From IMG/VR virus record IMGVR_UViG_3300012920_000222, positions 1-26,378 of that record: a DNA stretch of 26,378 nucleotides. The stretch is one strand, 5' to 3'. Below are positions 15,102 to 22,406 of the stretch, piece after piece. The notes under the pieces were generated by a model, which worked only from the letters and a program-made list of their open reading frames with translations, was not told the DNA's origin and made no database searches. Each line of letters begins with the position of its first letter. The stretch's first letter is position 1. The position numbers were made by a program, and so were the translations under genes. Source of the DNA: a virus.

Positions 15102-16750
15102 ACTTCCATCTCCTTAGCCTTAAAAGCCGCTAATCTAATTGCTTCTCTAGCACTAGCAGTAATACTGGCCGCTAAATCTACATCAGCCCAACCAAATCCT
15201 TGAAATGCAACAATACCGTAGAAAGAACTCATTAGGCGCTTAACAGCCATTTGATTATTATACCACTTTTGATATTCTTCTTTGTTGTTTGCACTCTTCA
15301 TTCTTTTCTTGTAGTCATTTCTCAAATCTCTTAGTTCCATAACCGCTTTAGGTAATAATCCTAATTCATCCGTTTTGTAGTATAACATCTGCTTGCGTTC
15401 ATTTATACTAAAATCTCTAGGCGTTAGAATATTAACAGCGAATTCTGTAGGCTCTTTTGACTTAGTTTCCCAAGATATATTTCTAGCCATCATCATACTA
15501 GGATATAGTTGTGCATAATCAAATGCCGCTACATTATGATGTAGTCCTTGTGTTTGCTCACTTAATGGGTCATAAATCATGGCTCCGTCATAATCTTTTC
15601 TATCCACATTTTTATCTCCAGTGGGGGCTTTCCACCAAGCGTTTCTCATGAAGTAAATACTTCCCATATGAGAAGCATAAAAACATGCATCAAAAGGCGC
15701 TTTTAGTAATCTTTGAAGAGAGATAATTGCTTCGCTACAATAGTTTGTTTCATCAATTCTACGAATTAAATCTACATCAACCAAAGCATATTCAAGATAC
15801 ACTTCAGTATCTTCTAACCATGCTCTACGAAAGAACTCGTTTTTATCCTTAAATTTGCTTTCCTTTACTTTACCTTCATCAAATAATAATTGAGATACAT
15901 ATTCTAGAGACAAAGAAGGCAAAGTTCCTCTTTGTGAATCATTCCATTGTCTTTCAAATGCTAAATCAAGAGAAAGAGTTATGCGACCTCCTATTGGTTG
16001 TTCTATAGGAGTAAATCCTTTTTCAGCATAAGCAAAAGAAAAACCATCTTTAGCCTTCTTAACTCCCTTTACAGTAGCGATAGGAGACATTATCTGTGGG
16101 TCTAATCCTAATGCACATGCTCTTTTAATCAAATGGGGTAAATCAAACCGTTGTCCGAACCAAGCAATCAACATATCGGGGTCTTTTACAACCATAGTTG
16201 TCATAAAAGATTCAATCATATCTTTTTCATTATCAAAAACAAACTTATCAAAATCTCTTATGCCTCCTTCTAAAGACCATTGATAATCAGGAAACCATGC
16301 CCATTGATAGTATTGCTTATCGTAATTATCATACGCTACAATAGTAGTAATACAATCGTGATATTCTCCACCTTGTTGCCATTCCATATCCCAATACCAT
16401 TTTCTTAAATCATATTCGGGCATTTCATCAATACAATCAACTGCATATCTAAAATGAAATGGAACATCTGCTTCGTAAGTTCTCTTAAAACAATTTTTAG
16501 CACTTCTAATATCAAACGAATTTTCTACATAAACTCGCTTTAATGGCTTTTTATCTAGATTTAAAAAATCGCCCTTTTCATATTCAAAATTTCTTTCTAT
16601 ATACTTAGAGGGTTTATATGAAGAAATCTCTTTTGCTTTATCTAAAACATAGAAATAAGGTCTATGTTCAACAATAGAGTGTTTCTTTTCTTTACCTTCT
16701 CTCCAAGAAACATAAACACTTTTACCATCATTACATCTACTAATTATCAT
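15098..16750 (-). CDS. polB: Family B DNA polymerase, N-terminal part (exonuclease, motifs A and B)
   Basis: This encodes 550 residues from the ATG at 16750, preceded by GGTGGT at 5 bases; a TTG three bases further up is less likely. The proofreading domain has Exo I WDMEW (D121, E123), Exo II AWFGQRFDLPHL (D203, with Phe in place of the usual Asn) and Exo III YALVD (Y321, D325). Motif A is AAFDYAQLYPSMM (D411) and motif B is KRLMSSFYG (K504), where the usual Asn is Ser. The chain ends after SITASAREAIRLAAFKAKEM, EV, just before motif C would begin. The rest lies in the gene at 13136-14050. The clamp gene directly upstream shares one base with the start (TGATG). All metal-binding acids of both active sites are present across the two chains, so a working split polymerase is expected. 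Confidence 0.9.
   Translation of the reverse strand: MIISRCNDGKSVYVSWREGKEKKHSIVEHRPYFYVLDKAKEISSYKPSKYIERNFEYEKGDFLNLDKKPLKRVYVENSFDIRSAKNCFKRTYEADVPFHFRYAVDCIDEMPEYDLRKWYWDMEWQQGGEYHDCITTIVAYDNYDKQYYQWAWFPDYQWSLEGGIRDFDKFVFDNEKDMIESFMTTMVVKDPDMLIAWFGQRFDLPHLIKRACALGLDPQIMSPIATVKGVKKAKDGFSFAYAEKGFTPIEQPIGGRITLSLDLAFERQWNDSQRGTLPSLSLEYVSQLLFDEGKVKESKFKDKNEFFRRAWLEDTEVYLEYALVDVDLIRRIDETNYCSEAIISLQRLLKAPFDACFYASHMGSIYFMRNAWWKAPTGDKNVDRKDYDGAMIYDPLSEQTQGLHHNVAAFDYAQLYPSMMMARNISWETKSKEPTEFAVNILTPRDFSINERKQMLYYKTDELGLLPKAVMELRDLRNDYKKRMKSANNKEEYQKWYNNQMAVKRLMSSFYGIVAFQGFGWADVDLAASITASAREAIRLAAFKAKEMEV
15101..15109 (-). repeat. Nine-base repeat ATGGAAGTA, copy at the PolB N-part end
   Basis: These bases code the final Met-Glu-Val of the PolB N-part and repeat exactly the first nine bases of the C-part at 14042-14050. 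Removing one copy plus the sequence between would give an in-frame, uninterrupted polymerase reading AKEMEVVYGHTDS. Confidence 0.7.
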
Positions 16751-17523
16751 CAATTACCACCAACATGAGGTGCTTTCATCAACATTCTATCGTTTGCTAC
16801 CACCATCATGGGGAATTCATCTCTAACATAAAAATTCAATAGTTGGTCTTTCTTGAAGAAAGAATACAACGGAGAACTGAAATCTAATGTTGCTGATTCG
16901 CCATTAACAAAAACAGGGACAAGTGTTTCACTATATGCATTTGTGGCGTTAGCCGAAGAAGATATTGTTACTTCGCCTTGATGATAATTTAAATTATATA
17001 TCCCTTCACCAACTAATTCACAATTACGCAAACAATTTTGAAAGTCTTTTTGATTCAAAGAAAAACTACCTTCAAAGTTTAGATTACTAAATGTAAAAAG
17101 AGTATTTGGTTGAGGTTCATATCTTATGTGGTTGGTCATTTCTATTAACCTAGACAAGGCTTCTTCATGAGGATGATTCACTAATTTAGGAATATTCGCA
17201 TTCTTTCTACCATTAGAAATAAGTATGTAATCACCAACAGTAATAGTTACATTACCATCGAACGATTTTAGATACGGTAGAATAAGTGAAGCATCAGCGT
17301 TACAGGTTCCGGATTCATGACCTTCTGTAACAACCTCTAAGGCTATTTTCAGCATAAAGGTAGAATCACCGTTTGCTAAAAGTAGTTGGTTATCAACTAA
17401 GTTAGCAGTAAAGATTGAACCAAAACTACCGGAACTAAATCCGGTATTTGTTAGTTGCTTTCCTTTAACCTGTAGGCTTTCTAGTGCTTCTTTTAATTCA
17501 TTACTATCAACTTGAAACTTCAT
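16750..17523 (-). CDS. DNA sliding clamp (PCNA-like)
   Basis: This encodes 257 residues, a usual PCNA length. Features include MKFQVDSNELKEALESL at the start, a central YLKSFDGNVTITVGDYILI strand pair, and a C-terminal LLNFYVRDEFPMMVVANDRM with KAPHV, comparable to the final strands of sliding clamps. The sequence is divergent and some stretches also recall the bacterial beta clamp. Length and archaeal neighbours favour a trimeric PCNA-type ring. It would hold the PolB on DNA; PolB, the RFC-large-like protein and perhaps the ssDNA-binding protein carry matching PIP tails. It overlaps the ATPase gene before it by four bases and the polymerase by three. Confidence 0.75.
   Translation of the reverse strand: MKFQVDSNELKEALESLQVKGKQLTNTGFSSGSFGSIFTANLVDNQLLLANGDSTFMLKIALEVVTEGHESGTCNADASLILPYLKSFDGNVTITVGDYILISNGRKNANIPKLVNHPHEEALSRLIEMTNHIRYEPQPNTLFTFSNLNFEGSFSLNQKDFQNCLRNCELVGEGIYNLNYHQGEVTISSSANATNAYSETLVPVFVNGESATLDFSSPLYSFFKKDQLLNFYVRDEFPMMVVANDRMLMKAPHVGGN
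16756..16761 (-). promoter_or_regulatory. Shine-Dalgarno site that sets the PolB N-part start
   Basis: GGTGGT on the - strand lies five bases before the ATG at 16750, inside the end of the clamp gene. The spacing suits the ATG better than the TTG at 16753. Confidence 0.55.
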
Positions 17524-18335
17524 AATTTACCATCTCTTAGTTCAGGAATACCATTCCAATTTACATTTCCATTTTTTATTTCTAACGATTCCCAAACCTT
17601 TCCTACGAGGTTGGTATTTGTTTTGCTACTTAGCAATTCAGCCTTATAGACAACATCATTCTTACGAAGTGTCCTTCGTGTGTTAATGACTTGGAATAAG
17701 TAATCTCCCCAATTGTGCCAATTAGGTTTTGTTCCGATTACTTCACCAGTAGAGCCATAATCTGCTTTAGCATGAGTAATGTATACTTGGTCACACTTTA
17801 GGCTCTTACACATCATAAGTAGAGAATAAAATGGAGCATTTCTTTTACCCCATTCAAACTTCATCTTTTGTGGTTTACCTATTTTAGAACTACCTGTAAC
17901 ATGAAGTGTGCAACAATCAAGCCACTTATCTACTCCATCAAATACAAACAAAACATCTTCGCCTTCTTTAATCTTAGATTCAACATGCAGAATAAAATCT
18001 TCGGAGTTTGCTTCCGACTTCTGTATATCTAATTCGCCATTTTGATTTCTTACTTCCGGATTCCACAAAGTAATCCTTTCGGATGCTTCATGATTTTGTC
18101 TCCATGTTGGTTCACAGCCATCATCCCAATCTAAAACATAAATTTGTTTATCGGGGAAGTCTAGGGCTAGTCCACTTTTTACGGTCTTTGGTTCTCCCCA
18201 AATACCACAAATAAGACGACTATTTCTAGCATGTCTTTCCTCAAGTTGTTTCTTTAGTTTCTCTTGAAACAAAACAACTCTAGCATTGTTATTTGCATCT
18301 TCACTCATCTTTCCTTTACTTTTTGTTAAACTCAT
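17520..18335 (-). CDS. RecA-fold ATPase (Sak4/AAA_24-like)
   Basis: This encodes 271 residues. The P-loop is GIWGEPKTVKSG (residues 44-55), where the usual glycine before Lys-Ser is valine. VLDWDDGCEPTW follows (about 67-78), and Walker B is VLFVFDGVDKW (128-138). The layout of P-loop, aspartate-rich second strand and later ITHAKADYG loop matches phage AAA_24 or Sak4-type RecA-like proteins, which anneal or load ssDNA in recombination. The start has GAGGT eight bases upstream. It sits between an unknown small gene and the clamp. A role in recombination-dependent replication is likely. RadA-like recombinase is a close alternative, but it is short and lacks a clear N-terminal HhH domain. Confidence 0.72.
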   Translation of the reverse strand: MSLTKSKGKMSEDANNNARVVLFQEKLKKQLEERHARNSRLICGIWGEPKTVKSGLALDFPDKQIYVLDWDDGCEPTWRQNHEASERITLWNPEVRNQNGELDIQKSEANSEDFILHVESKIKEGEDVLFVFDGVDKWLDCCTLHVTGSSKIGKPQKMKFEWGKRNAPFYSLLMMCKSLKCDQVYITHAKADYGSTGEVIGTKPNWHNWGDYLFQVINTRRTLRKNDVVYKAELLSSKTNTNLVGKVWESLEIKNGNVNWNGIPELRDGKL

Positions 18336-18337
18336 TT

Positions 18338-18604
18338 TTAAAACCTCTCGTTACTATATTTTAAATCCGTTTCTTCAAAAAAGATACTTTTACCGCATCT
18401 TACTGAAGCCCAATTTTCTAGAACTTCTAGAGTATCTTGGGTGGACTTAGACATATATCTTGTTTCTTTATCTCCGATATGGAATTTCATTAACCATTTT
18501 TCGGGAGAATCTTCATTTTGGGTATATGTAATAAAATCAACATTTTTGAAATCTATTACAAAACCTCCTCTTTTAATTAAAAATCTTTCTTCTTTCATTT
18601 TCAT
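18338..18604 (-). CDS. Unrecognised 88-residue protein
   Basis: The protein is beta-rich at first (RFLIKRGGFVIDFKNVDFIT, KWLMKFHIGDKETRYMSKS) and ends in a helix (TQDTLEVLENWASVRC) plus a charged tail. The plan of several strands then one helix recalls PH-like small domains of unknown function seen in phages, but I cannot name it. GAGGA lies before the ATG at 18604; a second ATG two codons on is possible. It is the first gene after the 123-base non-coding gap, so it may head a sub-operon with the ATPase, clamp and polymerase. Confidence 0.55.
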   Translation of the reverse strand: MKMKEERFLIKRGGFVIDFKNVDFITYTQNEDSPEKWLMKFHIGDKETRYMSKSTQDTLEVLENWASVRCGKSIFFEETDLKYSNERF

Positions 18605-18727
18605 ATATATTCCTCGGTTAGGATAGGCTTCGCACCTATTCGAGTGTCAATTTTTTCCTGTAGTTCACACTTACACTAATTAATGAAGAGGGACAAGCAA
18701 GCAAGCAAAACCCCCTTTGGAAATCAA
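18605..18727 (-). promoter_or_regulatory. Longest non-coding gap of the - strand unit, with a hairpin leader
   Basis: This 123-base gap has no open frame. In transcript order it holds GGGGGTTTTGC, a (CAAG)n-type repeat (18694-18708), an AT-rich ATTAATTA near 18675-18685 that could be a TATA element, and a 6-bp hairpin AUAGGU/GCCUAU with a GCGAA loop (18623-18639), just before the GAGGA site of the 88-residue gene. An internal promoter and a structured leader for the clamp/polymerase genes would fit. This is inference from position; none of the elements is strong alone. Confidence 0.3.
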
Positions 18728-19936
18728 TCAAAACCAGTCAGTGTAATCCTCCTGTGGTTGATTTACTTCTACTGAAGAACCGTGTTTTTCAGTGCAAAGC
18801 AAACCAGTTGTATTAATTGTTGCAGGTTCTATTTCACCATCTACTGTTCTTTGACTTGTTCTTCCTGCTATGATAACATTAGAACCGATACCGAAATCTA
18901 ATTCGATATGTTCCGGAATCCAGCAAGTATAGATACCATCGTTTCCATCATCTAGAGTTGAATCTAAATCAGAAATATTAATGATTCTGTTACCGTTCTT
19001 AGTAGGAATCATGTTCATACTAATTACAGTTCCATCAGTAACGATGTATCTTTCTTTAGCAGGTAAAGCCATTCTTTGAACATGAGCCTTATCTAGTTCA
19101 ACAAGAGGAACGATATGATTATCAAAATGCTCTTGAAGGCACTTTTGGAAATCAAAGTCTCCCATGTCACGATAAATGTCACTTTCCGGGTCAAGAGAAC
19201 TGTTTAATGATAGACTGTTAATTGTCAAATCAGTTGCTCCATAAATATCAGTTCCGTTAGAACCTTCAATACATAGGAAATGCACCCATTCGAAGGTATT
19301 TGGTTTGAAATCTATACCACCTTGATTCTTGTAAGAAAAGTAATATGGTTTCATACCGTCTTGACCGCCAATAGAACCGAAGAATACTCCCGACCTTCTA
19401 AATTGTTCTTTAGGAAGTGGGTTTCCATATTTAGTATTCTTACCGCCATTCATGTAAGTAAGTGTATTATCTAGTGGAATAAAGATTCTACCATCTTCTA
19501 GGGTTTCAGCGCCTTCGGGCAAAGAATCTTTTGTTGCTTCTCTATATTCTCCGTTATGATAACGGGATATGACATACTTTCCTAAAGCGTTTTCAGTTGC
19601 TACAGCAACAATACCCTTTTCTAGTGCATTGTCAGCGTCTCTAAGGAACTCTTCTTTGGCCTTAGCCCTGTTCCAACTCATCATGTCTCTAGGTGCTTCT
19701 AGGGCAACAAAGAAACCAAATGCCGCTCTATAGTATGAGTCATTCTGTTGGTTTCCATTTTGTTGGCTTCTTTTAGCATTAGCCACATAATTTCTCCAAA
19801 GACCCAACCCTAAGCGGTTGTCTATCTCTATTCCGTTCTGTTCACAAAGTTCTGTAAACTTTGCCATAGCCTCATCTAGGGTAATACCTAGTTGTTCTGC
19901 TCCATTCTCTATTTCTTTTTTCGTATTTTCATCCAT
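18728..19936 (-). CDS. RPA-like single-stranded DNA-binding protein
   Basis: This encodes 402 residues. A C-terminal OB-fold is suggested by YIVTDGTVISMNMIPTKNGN, RIINISDLDS, then WIPEHIELDFGIGSNVIIAG and a last strand near 370-385. The middle part (residues 140-260) may hold a second strand-rich domain. The tail is acidic and ends in QEDYTDWF, resembling both the acidic tip of SSB proteins and a PIP-like motif. The start has GAGGTGA. It lies between the RFC small subunit and the non-coding gap. Coating ssDNA at the fork and recruiting replication proteins by its tail would be its role. The call rests on the OB-like pattern, acidic aromatic tail and neighbours; sequence identity to known RPA looks low. 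Confidence 0.6.
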   Translation of the reverse strand: MDENTKKEIENGAEQLGITLDEAMAKFTELCEQNGIEIDNRLGLGLWRNYVANAKRSQQNGNQQNDSYYRAAFGFFVALEAPRDMMSWNRAKAKEEFLRDADNALEKGIVAVATENALGKYVISRYHNGEYREATKDSLPEGAETLEDGRIFIPLDNTLTYMNGGKNTKYGNPLPKEQFRRSGVFFGSIGGQDGMKPYYFSYKNQGGIDFKPNTFEWVHFLCIEGSNGTDIYGATDLTINSLSLNSSLDPESDIYRDMGDFDFQKCLQEHFDNHIVPLVELDKAHVQRMALPAKERYIVTDGTVISMNMIPTKNGNRIINISDLDSTLDDGNDGIYTCWIPEHIELDFGIGSNVIIAGRTSQRTVDGEIEPATINTTGLLCTEKHGSSVEVNQPQEDYTDWF

Positions 19937-19958
19937 TTGTTTTCACCTCTTTTTCTTT

Positions 19959-20870
19959 TTACAATAGTTGCCCCACCATCCATGATATTAACACTCTTGG
20001 GGTCATGCTATTGGAACGCCATTCTGTCTCTCCTACTGTTCTTAACAGTTTAAATTTCAACATCGTATCCAATCCCTCCGAATTGACGATGACATCGTGA
20101 AGACCGCTACAAATTTCTTTGACGGTTCTTCCTTGAAATAGTAAGTCATGTAGTTCACCTAGTAAATTTTGATTCTTATTTGTGATTTTAATTAGTAATT
20201 CATTGTATTCGCTTAGGGATACTTCGACTTGTTTTTTGAGTGTGCTGTTGCTAGATTTTGCGGCTTGTAATTCCGTGATTGCTCTCCGCATATCACCATT
20301 CATGGAGTATAAAAAGCCCCCTAAATCCTCGTCAGAAAATCTTGTGATATTTTCTTTTCTTAAAATCTCTTTTACCATATCTAACATTTTATTATTAGAT
20401 ATTGGTTTAAAGTGATAATTAGCACATCTACTTTGTAAAGCGAAGATTATCTTGTTCTTCTCATTACAAGTAATTATAAATCTAATATTAGAAGAATATC
20501 TTTCCATTATTCTTTTCAATGCTCCTTGTGCATCGGAAGTCATGTTTTCCATTTCATCAAGTAAACATATTCTAAAAGGAACATCTCCTAAAGAAGCACT
20601 TTGAGCGGCTTGTTTAATTGTAGTTCTAACCGTTTCTAATCTTCTATCATCACTGGCATTGATTTCAAAGAAATTGTCTTTGAATCCATCACCTAATATT
20701 TCTTTAGCAACAACTATTCCTGCTGTTGTTTTACCATTACCGGGATTACCGTATAATAATAAATTAGGCATATTGTTTTCTTCTTTCCATGATTGTGCAT
20801 CCATAACAAACTGTTCTTGTCCGTATATGTCTCCTATTCTTTGTGGTCTGTATTTTTCTGTCCATAACAT
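19959..20870 (-). CDS. rfcS: Clamp loader small subunit (RFC small subunit)
   Basis: This encodes 303 residues. All typical RFC boxes are present: LWTEKYRPQRIGDIYGQEQF at the start, Walker A YGNPGNGKTT (40-49), INASDDR (70-76), Walker B ICLLDEMENM (101-110), sensor 1 FIITCNEKNKI (131-141) and the arginine-finger SRC (147-149). Sensor 2 is near NGDMRRAI. The length is near the low end for archaeal RFC small subunits (about 320). It would load the clamp encoded at 16750-17523 with ATP. GGGGGT precedes the ATG. The gene two positions upstream in the operon is probably its large-subunit partner. Confidence 0.95.
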   Translation of the reverse strand: MLWTEKYRPQRIGDIYGQEQFVMDAQSWKEENNMPNLLLYGNPGNGKTTAGIVVAKEILGDGFKDNFFEINASDDRRLETVRTTIKQAAQSASLGDVPFRICLLDEMENMTSDAQGALKRIMERYSSNIRFIITCNEKNKIIFALQSRCANYHFKPISNNKMLDMVKEILRKENITRFSDEDLGGFLYSMNGDMRRAITELQAAKSSNSTLKKQVEVSLSEYNELLIKITNKNQNLLGELHDLLFQGRTVKEICSGLHDVIVNSEGLDTMLKFKLLRTVGETEWRSNSMTPRVLISWMVGQLL

Positions 20871-20872
20871 AT

Positions 20873-21157
20873 TTAATTACCCCCTATGTGGTGTTTAGGA
20901 TATTTATGTATCCTGCGATAAGCAATCCTGTGGTTGTTTATTTTTCTTCTCTCTATTAATCCGACATCACATAAATGCTTGAAAAAGGTTCTACAAGCAT
21001 CTATTCCAAATTTAGTTTTAGAATACTTTAGTATTTCTCTAATTGATTTCCAATCATTATCTATATTGAGTAATACTTCTAACCATTCGGCATCTAAAAA
21101 TGCATTATCTTCAAATTCAATTGAAGTTACATATCCCTTTTTACTTTTTATTTTCAT
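20873..21157 (-). CDS. Small winged-helix protein
   Basis: This encodes 94 residues. A helix-turn-helix with SIREILKYSKTKFGIDACRT and FFKHLCDVGLIERR, followed by a wing INNHRIAYRRIHK, gives a classic winged helix at residues 35-85; the tail is His/Lys-rich. It probably binds DNA and may control this operon, lying between the two clamp-loader genes. Start and stop are tight with the neighbours (TAATG upstream, two-base spacing downstream). No family name beyond the fold. Confidence 0.6.
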   Translation of the reverse strand: MKIKSKKGYVTSIEFEDNAFLDAEWLEVLLNIDNDWKSIREILKYSKTKFGIDACRTFFKHLCDVGLIERRKINNHRIAYRRIHKYPKHHIGGN

Positions 21158-22011
21158 TATTGAGCCTCCTTTGTAAATTGAAACAATGAAGTCTGTTCGA
21201 CTCTTATTGGTTCTAGTTTCTTTCTTTTCTTTTTTTCTCCTAATTTTAGGAGTCTACTATCTGTATTGTTGAGTTTACTTTTAGCCCATTCTCTAAAGGC
21301 TTCATCTTTCAGCAGTTGCTTTAATATCTTAGGTTCTTTAACTCCTAACTTTCTAGATAAGTAAGGTATTCTACTATACTGCCCTCTTGTAGGCATTTCT
21401 ACTCTACCGTAGAAGTTACCTGTGTGTGTATATGCGAGCATATCGTAAAAGTAGTCTTGGCTCCATCTTCTACGAACTCTACCATCAATAAACAATAATC
21501 TGTTTGGATGTATGTTTTCTGATAACCATGTTAATATCTGTGTATCGGATGGCTTGTTGAAATGTAAAATCTCTCTAACCAAGTCTCTATCCTTTAGTTT
21601 GAGATAATCGTATACTAATTTGTATGTGTCTCTTTCATGTGAAAGAGGTTTTTCGCTTCTTGGAGCGATTTCTTTTATTTGTTCTTCTAAATAATTCTTA
21701 GAACCTGCTCTTTTAATTTTACACATTACTTTAATGTTTTTAGGAACAGATTTCTCATTAATAGAAGTAATAACAATTTGCCCTTTATATGTTCTAAGAA
21801 TGTTTAAAATAGCATCTTTATCGGGTTTAATATGTATATCTTCTATGATAATACCATTATCAATGGGTATTGAACCTATATCGTAATTTATATCGTCTGC
21901 ATAGAAGATAACTGGGTCATTAACAAAAGTTTTGGCTTTTGTTGATTTACCTGTTCCTGTTTTTCCTGTTAATAAAATCGGTCTTTTTATATCTAAATTT
22001 TTAAATCCCAT
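21157..22011 (-). CDS. AAA+ ATPase with C-terminal PIP box, candidate RFC large subunit
   Basis: This encodes 284 residues. Walker A is LLTGKTGTGKST (13-24), a Walker B-like GIIIEDIHIKPD lies at 53-64, and a possible sensor 1 is VITSINEKSVP (80-90). A helical region and a LLFIDGRVRRRWSQDYFYDM stretch follow (residues 172-191). The tail is a lysine-rich linker KKKRKK followed by QTSLFQF (273-279), a PCNA-interacting peptide. Archaeal RFC large subunits end in the same way, basic linker plus QxxLFxFF. With a proven RFC small-subunit gene two genes away, this is probably a short, divergent large subunit. The missing second aromatic residue (Thr in place of Phe) and short length mean another clamp-bound AAA+ protein cannot be excluded. 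Confidence 0.6.
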   Translation of the reverse strand: MGFKNLDIKRPILLTGKTGTGKSTKAKTFVNDPVIFYADDINYDIGSIPIDNGIIIEDIHIKPDKDAILNILRTYKGQIVITSINEKSVPKNIKVMCKIKRAGSKNYLEEQIKEIAPRSEKPLSHERDTYKLVYDYLKLKDRDLVREILHFNKPSDTQILTWLSENIHPNRLLFIDGRVRRRWSQDYFYDMLAYTHTGNFYGRVEMPTRGQYSRIPYLSRKLGVKEPKILKQLLKDEAFREWAKSKLNNTDSRLLKLGEKKKRKKLEPIRVEQTSLFQFTKEAQ

Positions 22012-22406
22012 TATAATACACCTTTAATTTTCATTAGCATCTCTAACCCCTCTAGAGTTTTATGCTTATTTTTATTTATAATATCTACAATTTGTTTGAA
22101 TTCGTTTAAATCATTCCTATAATTAGGAACAATTGGTAATAAGTCACTTATTATCTTTAAGTTCACTATGCCAGTAATTTTTAAGACCGGGCTTTTTCTT
22201 CTGGAGGATTCCTCAGATTTCATTTTTGAAATAACTCCTAATTGTAATAATGAGCGTTTAACTGCAATTAAAAACAATTCATCTCCTCTAATACTTAAAG
22301 AAAAATTAACACTATAACCTAATTTAGCCCTTTCATTAGTATAAATGGTTAAGTTGTGTCTAGCAACTCCTAACAAAATACCTCTTAGTATATCGTTATT
22401 ATACAT
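22011..22406 (-). CDS. Degenerate LAGLIDADG-fold protein
   Basis: This encodes 131 residues, matching one LAGLIDADG domain in length. The signature helix is ILRGILLGVARHN (6-18): the small residues that pack the two helices are kept, but the acidic residue that holds the metal is gone. Downstream strands and helices fit too: LGYSVNFSLSIRGDELFLIA, KRSLLQLGVISKM, LKITGIVNLKIISDLL, and the typical end KHKTLEGLEMLM. It is free-standing, not inside an intein or intron. It is probably a domesticated homing-endonuclease relative that binds DNA without cutting it. The start follows TAATG-like overlaps with neighbours. The family call comes from the overall pattern of a degenerate motif, so moderate confidence. 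Confidence 0.5.
   Translation of the reverse strand: MYNNDILRGILLGVARHNLTIYTNERAKLGYSVNFSLSIRGDELFLIAVKRSLLQLGVISKMKSEESSRRKSPVLKITGIVNLKIISDLLPIVPNYRNDLNEFKQIVDIINKNKHKTLEGLEMLMKIKGVL

Noticed and set aside
13136-16750. Split intein joining the polymerase halves
   Set aside because: The N-part ends in MEV and stop with no intein N-terminal Cys block, and the C-part has no intein-type His-Asn before a Ser/Thr/Cys; both edges go straight into polymerase sequence.
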